From Saccharothrix ecbatanensis (GTDB taxonomy: Bacteria; Actinomycetota; Actinomycetes; Mycobacteriales; Pseudonocardiaceae), in NCBI RefSeq assembly GCF_014205015.1, contig NZ_JACHMO010000001.1:3534001-3598000 (forward strand): a stretch of DNA of 64,000 nt. Reading direction: 5' to 3'. This document shows positions 24,885-33,295 of this stretch, in pieces. Below the pieces are notes generated by a model. The model did no database searches, was not told where the DNA came from, and saw only the letters and a program-made list of their open reading frames with translations. Made by a program: the position numbers and the translations under genes. How positions within the stretch are numbered: position 1 is the first letter of the stretch; each line of letters begins with the position of its first letter.

Positions 24885-26431
24885 CAGCCCACCATCCCGA
24901 TCGGCGCTGTCGACGCCAGTCGGGGCAGGTGTTCGGGCGTGACCGCATCGACGTCCACGTGTCCGGGCAGCGTCGTGTCCGACAGCGCTCCCGCGGCGAG
25001 ATCGACGAGGATCGGCGCCGCGCACCGCAGGAACACGTCCACTTGGTGGCAGAGGTCGCCCGCGGTCGTCGGGGTCACCTCGGCGGCCAGCCGGTCCAGC
25101 CTGGACAGCTGCCCGGCGAGGGTCGATGCCACCGCGGTCAGGCTGAACCCCGGCAGCTCGTACCCGTCGGCGAACAGCCCGACCATCCGCAGCGCCATCC
25201 GGCGGGCGTCCGCGGAGACCGGGAGCGGACCGCAGCCGACCCACTTGTCCACGGCCGCCGCCACCCGGTTCCACGGCCCTGTCAGCCGTGACTCGCACAC
25301 CCGGAACAGGGCATCGCGGGTGAAGTCGGTGCGCTGGTACTCGGGGCTGGTCGCGCAGAGGTGGAAGCGGATGAGGTCGCGCGGGACCTCGGCGGCGAGC
25401 TCGCGGCCGGACACGACGTGCCCGCGACTGGTGGAGAACTTCTCGTTGGCCAGCTCGTAGAACTCGTTGGTGACGAACTGCGCGGGCAGCACGTAGCCGC
25501 CGACCGCGGCGAGCATCGCCGTGCCCACCACCGCGAACGGGTAGGTCGCGTCCAAGCCGAGGAAGTACACCACGGTGGTGCCGGAGTCCTCGTGCCACAG
25601 CTCGTCGGCCGTGATCGGCATCGCGAGCTGCTCGGCGGCCAGGGCGGTGGTGAACATGCTCCACGGCATGCCCTCCATGTGCGGGCTGATCACCTGCCCG
25701 GCCACCTCCGGGAAGGGCGCGGGGATGCCCCAGGACGTCGGCTGCGTGATCGGGAAGTCCGGCAGTGGCCGGGCCAGCGCGGTCTCGACGAGTCGGGCCA
25801 TGCGCGGGCGCATGGGGGTACGGGCGAAGTACGCCTCCAGTTCCGCGCGGTGCCGCTCGACCGGGAAGACGAGGATGTCCGCGTCGCGATACTCCAACGG
25901 CTCGTCCGGGTGCAGCGTCGACCGCGGGTCGAGCAGGTCCCCCGGGGCGATCGGCAGTCCGCAGCTCTCGCAGATCCCGGCGCACCCCTCGGCCAGACAG
26001 GACGGACAGCCACCCTCGACGTAGGCGTCCATCAGGTACTCGCCGGTGCTCGGCAGGTACGGGAACCGCACGGTCCGCAGCTCCAGCAGGCCCAGCTCGT
26101 GCAGGCGGCGGTGGAATCCGTAGACCAGCTCGGTGAACCGGTCGCCGATGCAGCCGAAACCGTCGACTTCGATGCCCATCTCGGCCAAGGTCTGCCGGAC
26201 CTGCACGGCGGAGCGCTCCCGCAGGTCCTCCGCGGCCACGCCCATCCGCTTGGCCGCGGTGACGATGAAGTTCTGGGTGAAGTGCATACCGGTGCCGTAC
26301 AGGGCTTCCCTGCCGGTCGCACGAGCGTATCGGGTGCACACGTCCGCGGCCAGGAACGGACCCGCGATGTGGCCCAGGTGCAAGTCGCCGTTGGCTGTCG
26401 GGGCCGGCGAGATCACCACCAGGCGGTCCAT
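24884..26431 (-). CDS. MetRS-like class I synthetase homologue, probable hydrazine synthetase half
   Basis: A 515-residue paralogue of methionyl-tRNA synthetase. The HIGH motif is HLGH (residues 18-21) and the KMSKS loop is KFSTSRG (from Lys331). A zinc-knuckle-like insert has CPSC, then CAGICESCG. The C-terminal anticodon region is shortened and diverged. In hydrazine synthetases a MetRS-like domain activates an amino acid and loads it on N-hydroxylysine; there it is usually fused to a cupin, which is absent here but encoded at 18673-19089. One-base stop/start overlaps tie it to the N-hydroxylase upstream and the FAD oxidase downstream. A housekeeping MetRS is unlikely in this context. Confidence 0.85.
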   Translation of the reverse strand: MDRLVVISPAPTANGDLHLGHIAGPFLAADVCTRYARATGREALYGTGMHFTQNFIVTAAKRMGVAAEDLRERSAVQVRQTLAEMGIEVDGFGCIGDRFTELVYGFHRRLHELGLLELRTVRFPYLPSTGEYLMDAYVEGGCPSCLAEGCAGICESCGLPIAPGDLLDPRSTLHPDEPLEYRDADILVFPVERHRAELEAYFARTPMRPRMARLVETALARPLPDFPITQPTSWGIPAPFPEVAGQVISPHMEGMPWSMFTTALAAEQLAMPITADELWHEDSGTTVVYFLGLDATYPFAVVGTAMLAAVGGYVLPAQFVTNEFYELANEKFSTSRGHVVSGRELAAEVPRDLIRFHLCATSPEYQRTDFTRDALFRVCESRLTGPWNRVAAAVDKWVGCGPLPVSADARRMALRMVGLFADGYELPGFSLTAVASTLAGQLSRLDRLAAEVTPTTAGDLCHQVDVFLRCAAPILVDLAAGALSDTTLPGHVDVDAVTPEHLPRLASTAPIGMVG

Positions 26432-27711
26432 CAGACGGCTTCCGGCTCGCGAACGCCGCGGCGGGCGAGCAGATCGGCCACGATGTCGCGGGAGCGGTGG
26501 GCCAGCACGCTGATCAGCGAGTCGGCGATGCCGTGCGTGGCCTCGTTGACGCCTTGCAGGTACACCGCGCCCCAGGCGGAATGCCCCAGGTCGACCCGGT
26601 AGCAGCGGCTGACCGAGATCTCGGACAGCCCCACCTGGTCGACGAGGTCGCGAACCATTGCGGGCATCCGCTGGTCGAACCCGGTGCCGAGCAGCACCAG
26701 GTCGCAGTGCAGCGGTTCCACCTTGCCGCTGGTGCGGTCGCGCAGGTCGAGCACGACCTCGTCGTCGGCGACTCTGGCACCCACCACTTCGGTGAGGGTC
26801 CGCACCTGCGACCGCTGCCCGCCGATGCCGCGCTGCTGGTAGAGCATGCTGTACATGTTCTCCAGGAACGGCGGGGCCGCCCCGGCGTAGTTGGTCAGGC
26901 GCATCTCGTCCAGCAGTTGCCGCCGGACCTCCGGCGGGCTGTCGTAGAAGCGGTCCACGAAGGACGGGTAGAACAGCTCGTTGACGAACTTGCTGGTCTG
27001 GTAGTTCTGCGGACCCACCGACCGGACGACCATGGTCCGGGTGCTGTTGGGCAGGTTGTCGTGCAGCGCCATGAACATCTCGGCCGCGCTCTGCGCCCCG
27101 CCCACCACAACGGCCCGCAGCGGCGCGTCCGCGGGCAGTTGCCGAATCCGCCGCTGGTAGTGTGCACTGTGGACGATCCGGTCCGACGGCAGGTCGGCGA
27201 AGACCTTCGGCAGGTACGGGTCCCGGCCGCCGCCGACGACCAGATCGCGGCAGTGGATCACGTCACCGTCGGTGAGGGTGGCGGTCCAACCCTCGATCGC
27301 CCCGCCCGGCCTGCGCACCGGCTCGATGCTCGCGACCCTGGAGTCGTACCGGATGCGGACCTGCTCCAGCGACTTCGCGACCCACTGCAGGTAGTCCGAG
27401 ACCTCCCAGCGGAACGGGTGGAACGTGCCCAGGTTGATGAACTCGTCGAGCCGGTTCTGGTCGTGCAGGAAGTTGAGGAATGAGAACTTGCTGCGAGGGT
27501 TGCGCAAGGTCACCAGGTCCTTGAGGAAGGAGACCTGGCTGCGCGCCCACGGCATCAGCAGATCGCGCTGCCACTTGACTTCCGGACTCTGCTCCAGCAG
27601 CAACGTGTGCTCGGCCAGCTCCGGGCTCCCGGATTCCTCAATGGCAACGGCCAGTGCCAGATTCGCCGGTCCCGCCCCGATCGCGAGCAACCCCACGTGC
27701 GTTTCAGCCAC
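26431..27711 (-). CDS. Lysine/ornithine N-hydroxylase (flavin NMO)
   Basis: A 426-residue N-hydroxylating monooxygenase of the IucD/PvdA/SidA family. The FAD site is AIGAGPANLALAVAIEES, the NADPH site VVVGGAQSAAEMFMAL, and the family segment KWQRDLLMPWARSQVSFLKD is present, together with DLVLLGTGFDQRMP. It hydroxylates the side-chain nitrogen of Lys or Orn. Followed by MetRS-like and FAD oxidase genes, it matches the first step of N-N bond formation, so lysine is the likelier substrate (inference). A GTG start at 27711 (GGGGTGG upstream) is preferred; GTG at 27720 is possible. A regulon promoter precedes it. Confidence 0.9.
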   Translation of the reverse strand: MAETHVGLLAIGAGPANLALAVAIEESGSPELAEHTLLLEQSPEVKWQRDLLMPWARSQVSFLKDLVTLRNPRSKFSFLNFLHDQNRLDEFINLGTFHPFRWEVSDYLQWVAKSLEQVRIRYDSRVASIEPVRRPGGAIEGWTATLTDGDVIHCRDLVVGGGRDPYLPKVFADLPSDRIVHSAHYQRRIRQLPADAPLRAVVVGGAQSAAEMFMALHDNLPNSTRTMVVRSVGPQNYQTSKFVNELFYPSFVDRFYDSPPEVRRQLLDEMRLTNYAGAAPPFLENMYSMLYQQRGIGGQRSQVRTLTEVVGARVADDEVVLDLRDRTSGKVEPLHCDLVLLGTGFDQRMPAMVRDLVDQVGLSEISVSRCYRVDLGHSAWGAVYLQGVNEATHGIADSLISVLAHRSRDIVADLLARRGVREPEAV

Positions 27712-27773
27712 AGATACCACCCCGTTCGTCCGGAATAGGTCGCCCGTCGTGCCGCGTGCCGAGCGCAGTGGCG

Positions 27774-27832
27774 ACACTAGGGACCGCATTTCCCCGGCGA
27801 TAGAGACGGCTCTCCCCGAGGACCGGGGAACC
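27774..27832 (-). promoter_or_regulatory. Regulon promoter 3 (N-hydroxylase operon)
   Basis: Plus-strand reading: ACACTA (27774-27779, -10 box TAGTGT on the minus strand), TTCCCCGGC (27790-27798), CTCCCCG, then CCGGGGAACC (27823-27832). It matches the motif order and spacing of the MFS and cupin promoters. It overlaps the 3' end of the small secreted-protein gene. Confidence 0.65.
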
Positions 27833-28088
27833 TCACCCGGTCACCCGTGAACGGCGGGAACGATCCTCTTGTTGGACCGGAAGTGTTTGGTCGCCACCCG
27901 GCGGCGTAGCGGACGTGTAGGGCGTGGAAGTGGTCGCGGACGATCGCGCCCTCCTCGTCGCACTCCTCCTCGGTCGCGTAGGTGGCGATGTAGTGCCAGT
28001 AGTCCATCGCGGCGACCTCGGCGGGCGCGGCTTGGGCGGGCGCGGCGGCACCCAGGACGAGCAGAGTCGCCAGGACCAGTGCGCGCAT
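27777..28088 (-). CDS. Small secreted protein
   Basis: A 103-residue exported protein with a clear signal peptide (MRALVLATLLVLGAAAPAQA, cleavage after AQA or AQAA). The mature start DYWHYIATYATEEECDEEGA resembles short secreted actinobacterial proteins of unknown function. The last 35 residues are Gly/Pro/Arg-rich and read through the N-hydroxylase promoter, so the natural C-terminus may have been lost by frameshift. The ATG is preceded by GGAAGG. It lies between the two clusters; no function can be assigned. Confidence 0.6.
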   Translation of the reverse strand: MRALVLATLLVLGAAAPAQAAPAEVAAMDYWHYIATYATEEECDEEGAIVRDHFHALHVRYAAGWRPNTSGPTRGSFPPFTGDRVRFPGPRGEPSLSPGKCGP

Positions 28089-28298
28089 CGGTTCCCTTCC
28101 ACGGAAACCGGTTTCATTCGGCGGTGGATCCGATGACAGCACACGGCGCAACCGGCGGAGGCTGTTCAACCGGCTGTGCGCCGACCTGCTCTCGGCCTTC
28201 CCCGCCGCGGCGGTTGTTGCCGGTGATGACTTGCGTAGGCCACTCATTTTGGAACGGCGTCATGGACTACTACGTCCGCTGACGGACGGCGTTCCCGG

Positions 28299-29375
28299 TC
28301 ACCGGTCGGGGTTGCGTTCGACGAAGGCGCGGATGAGGTCGATCGCGGAGATGTCATGGATCTCCTCCACCGCGTTCGCGCCCGCGTGGCAGGTGCGCAA
28401 CCGCTCGTACGGGGTCAGACCGAGTCGGTTCACCTGCTGATACGTGCAGTTGAGGAGGAACCGGTAGCGCAGGAAGTCCTTGTTCTCGAAGACGGCCTCC
28501 CGGTAGGCACGGTTGCCGAACATCAGCTCGTGCATCGGGGCACGGGTCGGGGCCGGGCCTTCGTTGGTCGGCGGAGGGAAGACCAGGCCGCGTTGGATGA
28601 GCGGCGCGACCCGGTGGCCGTACTCCCGGCACAGGTCGGCCCACTGGCGGGCGAGCGGCGCGGTGTCCGCGGTGCCGTCCAGCGTGGCGAGCACCGCACG
28701 CGTCCGGTCGACCAGGGCCTCCCGCCGGGTGTCGTAGTGGGCGTCGAACGCGACGCGGACCGCGGCGGGATCACCGCATGAGTGCAGGAACCCCTCGGCG
28801 TGCGAGCGGTAGGACGCGAAGCTGGCGGTGATCGGGGGCATCGCGGTCACCGAGGTGGCCAGCATCAGCTCCAGCGCGAGCAGTTCTTTGACGTCCTGCG
28901 CGGCGCGGACCCGTTCGAGCATCTGGAACAAGACGGGTGCGCCGTCGGCGGCGAACGCGTTCACCAGTTCTCGGGTCTCGGCGTTGGGGAGCACGTGCGA
29001 CCGGGAAGCGGGCGGCTCCTCGTGGATCGAGTTGTCCGGGAACCACGGGGTCAGCGGACCGAGCTCGCGCTCGCGCCGGGCGAGAAGGCGGTGTTGAGCC
29101 AGTTCACGGTCCACGTCGGGTTGGGTCGTGGAGGGGTGGGCCGCGAGGTAGTCACCGACAAGGGAGTCGATCTGCGGGCGGACCACCTGTGCCCACGTGT
29201 CCGGGTCGGTCTTGGCGAACAGTCGTAGATGCGGTCCCTGTCGCCAGTGCGGTGTCAGGTAGAGAGCGTCCACTCGGGAGCGCAGTTGCGCGAAGAGGGG
29301 TCGGATGGCGTCGAGGATCAGCCCGTCCTTGTCCGGGTTGTAGTAGTAGACGTGCACACAGTGCCAGGCGGTCAA
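28299..29375 (-). CDS. Thiopeptide pyridine synthase homologue (TbtD/TclM type)
   Basis: A 358-residue protein of the SpaB C-terminal/thiopeptide-type family. It starts with WHCVHVYYYNPDKDGLIL and has the family segment LTPHWRQGPHLRLFAK. In thiopeptide pathways one copy of this fold catalyses the formal [4+2] cycloaddition of two dehydroalanines that forms the pyridine and closes the macrocycle. Assignment as this enzyme rather than the elimination protein rests on gene order: it is the last and longer of two such genes. It starts at TTG (29375) with GAGG upstream, 22 bases after the preceding stop. Confidence 0.8.
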   Translation of the reverse strand: MTAWHCVHVYYYNPDKDGLILDAIRPLFAQLRSRVDALYLTPHWRQGPHLRLFAKTDPDTWAQVVRPQIDSLVGDYLAAHPSTTQPDVDRELAQHRLLARRERELGPLTPWFPDNSIHEEPPASRSHVLPNAETRELVNAFAADGAPVLFQMLERVRAAQDVKELLALELMLATSVTAMPPITASFASYRSHAEGFLHSCGDPAAVRVAFDAHYDTRREALVDRTRAVLATLDGTADTAPLARQWADLCREYGHRVAPLIQRGLVFPPPTNEGPAPTRAPMHELMFGNRAYREAVFENKDFLRYRFLLNCTYQQVNRLGLTPYERLRTCHAGANAVEEIHDISAIDLIRAFVERNPDR

Positions 29376-29397
29376 GGGTGGTCACCTCGTTGTCGGA

Positions 29398-30336
29398 TCA
29401 GTCGAGTTCGGACAGCGTTCGCGCGGTGAGGCAGGCGAGCTGTGACTCGGTGGCCGCGGGCACGCCGAGTCGGTTGCACAGCAGGTGCGCGCAGCGCAGG
29501 ACGACGTAGGGCACGGCCGGGTCCTCGGGACACAGCGCGTGGGCCAGGCCCGCGAACGGCGACAGCGCGTCCGCGGGCGCGAATCCGCCCTCCGCCCGAG
29601 CCTGGGTCAGTGCCGCGTGCAGGGTGTTGACGGAACGCGCCCAGACCGCGAGCGGGTCGGCCGACGCAGGGGCGGACGACGCGAGCAGCCACAGCTGCCG
29701 GGCTTGGGCGCGCAAATCGTCCCGGTGGGCCCGGTAGAACGCCGGCGGTTGCGGTGCTCGCAGCGCGGCGAGCCTGGCGCCCGCCCGGACCGGGTCGGGT
29801 TCGCACACCGCGACGGCCAGCGTCAGCATGGCCAGCGCCACCGCCGCCCGTCGTTGCGGGCCGCCGGTCAGGAGCGGCATGGCGACGAGGCTGGACTCGG
29901 TGAAGTGTCGCTCGACTGCGGCCAACGCCGCACCGTCGCCGTAGGCGTGGTGCTCGGGCCGGTAGGTGCCGAACTCCACGGTGTCGACCGGTCGCAACCG
30001 ACGGTCCCACCGCGACATGCGCTCGCCGTTTGCGAGCCGGCGGGCAAGTGGCTCGTACCTGCGCTGGGACCACTCGTCGGGCGGCGACGGGTGGGCGGCC
30101 AGGTGACGGCGGCACGTCCGCGCCACGCTCGCCCGGACCTCGTCCGCGTGCGCCGTGGCGTGCAGGCGCAGCCGAACGTGCGGCCCGCCCTCCCAGTAGC
30201 GCAGGAAGAACCAGCTGTCGACGCGTCCGGCGCGGGTCAGTTCCTCGCACACGGGGGCCAGTGCCCGAGTGATGAGCAGGTCCTGGTCGCCGCGGTGGAA
30301 GACGTGCGCGCTGACCCAGCCGGCCGGTTCAGCCAT
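29398..30336 (-). CDS. Thiopeptide dehydratase, glutamate-elimination subunit (TbtC type)
   Basis: A 312-residue SpaB C-terminal-domain protein (VSAHVFHRGDQDLLITRAL, then SWFFLRYWEGGPHVRLRLHA). In split LanB systems this subunit removes glutamate from glutamylated Ser/Thr to give dehydroamino acids. The ATG at 30336 lies inside the end of the large LanB gene (8-base overlap), so the two halves are made together. Confidence 0.85.
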   Translation of the reverse strand: MAEPAGWVSAHVFHRGDQDLLITRALAPVCEELTRAGRVDSWFFLRYWEGGPHVRLRLHATAHADEVRASVARTCRRHLAAHPSPPDEWSQRRYEPLARRLANGERMSRWDRRLRPVDTVEFGTYRPEHHAYGDGAALAAVERHFTESSLVAMPLLTGGPQRRAAVALAMLTLAVAVCEPDPVRAGARLAALRAPQPPAFYRAHRDDLRAQARQLWLLASSAPASADPLAVWARSVNTLHAALTQARAEGGFAPADALSPFAGLAHALCPEDPAVPYVVLRCAHLLCNRLGVPAATESQLACLTARTLSELD

Positions 30337-32878
30337 GCGGATCCGTCGCGGACAGCTCGAAGACGTACTCGGTGACCCGCTGCCCGTGGACGCCGTGGTG
30401 CGGGGCGTCCGCCGGCGCGGGCAGCGCCTCCTCGAGCACCGCCGCCGTATCGGGCCGCGGCAGAGCGGACAGCAGGAACCAGTTGGAGAAGTCGAGGTAG
30501 ATCGGTTTACGCGTGGGGTCGGAGCGGCGGCCGGGGACGCGGACGAAACACCGCCGGGGAATGGTGTGCCGGTCCCGCCAGCGCGCGAGCTCCAGCAGGA
30601 AGTCCGCGTCCGACTGCCCCTTGGCCCGCGTGGGCATGGCCGCGGCCGGAACCCGCCAACCGGCTCGGGCGAGCACGACGCGACCGACCTCCAGGCGCGG
30701 TCGGTGCTGGACGCCGTCGACCGCGGGCCGCCATCCGACACCGTCCAGCTGCGGGTACGGCGCGAACGCGGTCTGCGGCTCACCGAACACCGCCACCAGG
30801 AACCTCAGCGCGGGCGGCAGCGCGTGCTCCACGAGCATCCCCAGCGCGAGCGGTCGCACCTGCCGGCCGCGGCGGTCGCACAGCAGCAGCCGGCCGCGCA
30901 CCGGGTCCTGCCGTACCCACAGGTCGTTGAGCGACAGCCGTTCCGCGCGACCGTCGGGTGGTTGCCCGCCCGGGTAGTCGATGGCATGGGACACCGCCGG
31001 CGCGCGCTGGTTGAGCTGCGAGCCGAACGCGGCACGGCACTCGGCGAAGATCATGTCCGGACCGGCGGGAACCGGTGTGCGGGCCGGCACGGTGCCGCCC
31101 GCGGCGGTGAGCAGGTGCTCGATCCGGGTGATTCCCCAGCCGTAACCGGTGCGCACGGTGTTGAGCACCAGCCGCGGACCGTCCTCGCCGGGCAGCTCCT
31201 GCCCGTAGCAGCACACCGACTGCGGCGCACGGACGTGGGCGGGCCAGGACGCCGCCAACTTCGCGAGCACCCGCGGGTCCACCGACACCGTGTCCCCGAC
31301 CCCGGCGTCGCCGTCGTACAGCTCGGACGCGACGGCTCGCCACAGGTCCGCGAGCGCCTGGGATCCGTCGCCGCCGTCGGCGCGGTACTCGCGGTACAGC
31401 CTCGGGAACGGCACCAGCTCCCGAGAACCGAACCGGGATCGGAAGAACTCGGCGAGCCGCAGCTTGAGCGGCAGCGAGCGGTCCAGGATGCCGAGAAACC
31501 CGCGCACAGCCGCCAGGTCCTCGAGGACGGGGCGCCACCGCTCACGCGAGCAGACGACCGCCGGTCGGGGTAGGACCGCGTTCTCCAGCAGCACCGGCCG
31601 GTTCGGCGGCCACGGTGTCCGCCCGAGGTCGGTGAGCAGACCGTCGAGCAGGTCGCGGACGAGGTGGAGCCGTTCGCGGCGTTCGGCGGCCGTGACCAGC
31701 GCGCGGTAGCCGTCCACCGCCGCCCACAGCTCACGCAGCCGGGGCGGCCACGGCGAGCCGGTGACGTGTTCGTCGACCCACCGCGCCAGCTGGTCCAGCG
31801 GAGTGGCCGACTGGTCGGAGAACGGTCGGCACCGCTCCAGCAGGCCCACCGCCACCAGCTCGGCCACGAAGGCACGCACGGGCTCGGCGGGCGGCGTGCC
31901 GGCCAGCGACCCCAGTGTCGATTCCGGCTCCGTGCGGACGAGTTCCAGCACCGCACGAACCGCGTCCGTTGCGGCGACGCAGACGATCGGCTCGCCGGGC
32001 GTCGCGGCGGGGAACCACAGCCGCTCTCCCACGTCCTCGACCGCGGGGTTGGTCCGCAGTCGCACGTGGTCACGCGTGTCCGGGTGTTCGGCCAGGGCGG
32101 ACCACAGCGCCAGCACCACCATCCGGTCCAGCTCCGGGACACCGCGCCAGTGCAGGTCGCCCGAGGTGGCCACGGCCGGGCCGCCGTCCGTCCACCCACC
32201 CAGACCGCTCAGGGTGAACGACGCGTACGGACTCGGCTTGACCGCCGCGCGGGCGAGGTACCTCGCCAGGCTCGCCAGAGCGCCGGCGCGCGGCGCCGGG
32301 GCGCGCGGGTCGTCGAGCCACCGGGCGACGGACCGGGTCAGGTCGGGACTGCCCAGCACCAGACCGAGCCTGAACGCGTCCCGCCCGGCCGCCACCCGCA
32401 GCGCCTCGCGGACGGCGGCGTGCTCCTCGGCCAGCAGAGCCGGCACCCGCCCGGTCAGCTCACCGGCTCGCGCCAGTTCGCGCGCCCAGTACTCGACCCG
32501 GGCACGGGTGTCGTGGGACAACACGTGACGCACTGTCCACACGCGACCGTTGGGCCGCTTGCCCTGGAACACCGCGCGCCGCAACGCGACCAGCAGCGGT
32601 CTGCCCTCATCCGCGCAGCGACCGATCTCCGGCCGCAGCAGGTCGGACAGTGCCGTTCCCTCGGCACGCAGCCACCGGGTGAGCCCTACGACCTGCTCCG
32701 CCGCGGCCCATGCGCGTTCGCACCGCAGCGCGTCGAGATCGGCCACTGGCACGCCGCCGACCCGCACGCCGAACACGCCGCCGATGACGAAGTCGGCTGT
32801 CGACGGACCGGGGTGCGCTGGTGGAGGGGCCACCACCGCCGGTGGTGGCCCCTCCACGCGGGATCGACTCTTGTTCAC
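30329..32878 (-). CDS. Thiopeptide dehydratase, glutamylation subunit (LanB N-terminal, TbtB type)
   Basis: About 849 residues of LanB N-terminal domain. It uses glutamyl-tRNA to glutamylate Ser/Thr of the precursor. Recognisable stretches are RYLARAAVKPSPYASFTLSG, VCCYGQELPGEDGPRLVLN, AECRAAFGSQLNQRAPAV and TIPRRCFVRVPGR, near the usual length for this subunit. The start is uncertain. GTG at 32878, ten bases after the precursor stop, gives the longest frame but puts a 17-bp hairpin inside the coding region; GTG at 32776, past the hairpin, begins at the first conserved strand (FGVRVGGVPVADLDAL). Overlaps the elimination subunit. Confidence 0.87.
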   Translation of the reverse strand: MNKSRSRVEGPPPAVVAPPPAHPGPSTADFVIGGVFGVRVGGVPVADLDALRCERAWAAAEQVVGLTRWLRAEGTALSDLLRPEIGRCADEGRPLLVALRRAVFQGKRPNGRVWTVRHVLSHDTRARVEYWARELARAGELTGRVPALLAEEHAAVREALRVAAGRDAFRLGLVLGSPDLTRSVARWLDDPRAPAPRAGALASLARYLARAAVKPSPYASFTLSGLGGWTDGGPAVATSGDLHWRGVPELDRMVVLALWSALAEHPDTRDHVRLRTNPAVEDVGERLWFPAATPGEPIVCVAATDAVRAVLELVRTEPESTLGSLAGTPPAEPVRAFVAELVAVGLLERCRPFSDQSATPLDQLARWVDEHVTGSPWPPRLRELWAAVDGYRALVTAAERRERLHLVRDLLDGLLTDLGRTPWPPNRPVLLENAVLPRPAVVCSRERWRPVLEDLAAVRGFLGILDRSLPLKLRLAEFFRSRFGSRELVPFPRLYREYRADGGDGSQALADLWRAVASELYDGDAGVGDTVSVDPRVLAKLAASWPAHVRAPQSVCCYGQELPGEDGPRLVLNTVRTGYGWGITRIEHLLTAAGGTVPARTPVPAGPDMIFAECRAAFGSQLNQRAPAVSHAIDYPGGQPPDGRAERLSLNDLWVRQDPVRGRLLLCDRRGRQVRPLALGMLVEHALPPALRFLVAVFGEPQTAFAPYPQLDGVGWRPAVDGVQHRPRLEVGRVVLARAGWRVPAAAMPTRAKGQSDADFLLELARWRDRHTIPRRCFVRVPGRRSDPTRKPIYLDFSNWFLLSALPRPDTAAVLEEALPAPADAPHHGVHGQRVTEYVFELSATDPHG
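32821..32857 (-). terminator. 17-bp perfect hairpin just downstream of the precursor gene
   Basis: GTGGAGGGGCCACCACC (32821-32837), the loop GCC, and its exact reverse complement (32841-32857). It lies 32 bases past the precursor stop, with no T-tract. It is best read as an attenuator or mRNA-stabilising structure that keeps precursor transcript in excess over the modification enzymes. Confidence 0.65.
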
Positions 32879-32888
32879 CTCTGTCGGA

Positions 32889-33056
32889 TCAGTCCATCGC
32901 GACGCAGCTGGCCCAGCACTGGCAGGTATTGCACGACGCCTCCAACTCGGTAAGTCCATACCCCTGGGTCAGGTCCTCCGGGTTCACGGCAGGGATGACA
33001 CCGATGGTCTCCACGTGAAGGTCGTCAATGTTCAACACAGGCTCGACAGAATGCAC
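32889..33056 (-). CDS. Thiopeptide precursor peptide
   Basis: A 55-residue peptide. It begins MHSVEPVLNIDDLHVETIG, has a leader end of PEDLTQGYGLTELEA and the core SCNTCQCWASCVAMD. The leader end matches the thiomuracin precursor pattern ESLTAGHGMTEVGA followed by SCN. Core Ser1 and Ser10 are spaced as in nosiheptide and thiostrepton, predicting a 26-membered macrocycle; Cys2, 5, 7 and 11 would become thiazoles and Thr4 a dehydrobutyrine. GTG start with AAGGAGG upstream. It sits between the YcaO/dehydrogenase operon and the LanB operon. The 239-base upstream gap presumably holds its promoter, but no clear box was found. Confidence 0.92.
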   Translation of the reverse strand: MHSVEPVLNIDDLHVETIGVIPAVNPEDLTQGYGLTELEASCNTCQCWASCVAMD

Positions 33057-33295
33057 GGTTGATCGCCTCCTTGATCGGGATGTCGGCGCGCCGGATCAAA
33101 TGCGCGCTCTGCCAGTGCACCACGACTTCCCCGACGTCCACTGTGGAACCACACGTGCGTGTGACACTCACCCGCGACGAATCGGTTGTGCGCCTTAAGG
33201 GTTCAGCGCGACTGTCGAGAAACAACCCCGAACGGAAACCACACCTGCGAGTGATCCTCGCCGAATTCCCCTCCGCACATTCGGTCCACGATCTG

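Noticed and set aside
24884..26431. Housekeeping methionyl-tRNA synthetase
   Set aside because: Overlapping with N-hydroxylase and amine-oxidase genes, shortened C-terminus and modified KMSKS loop point to a biosynthetic paralogue.
22517..27711. A large plus-strand frame antisense to the KMO-like gene and neighbours
   Set aside because: It is arginine/histidine-rich shadow translation opposite well-conserved flavoprotein and MetRS-like genes.
28299..30336. Both SpaB-C-like proteins as ordinary class I lantibiotic dehydratase pieces
   Set aside because: Two separate copies plus YcaO, dehydrogenase and a thiopeptide-type core fit thiopeptide assembly better than a lantibiotic; no LanC cyclase is present.
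33025..33225. A 66-codon minus-strand frame overlapping the precursor start, with a stretch like VDVGEVVVHWQSAHLIRR
   Set aside because: It faintly recalls the N-terminus of IS21-type transposases, but it is out of frame with the much better supported precursor and has no continuation.
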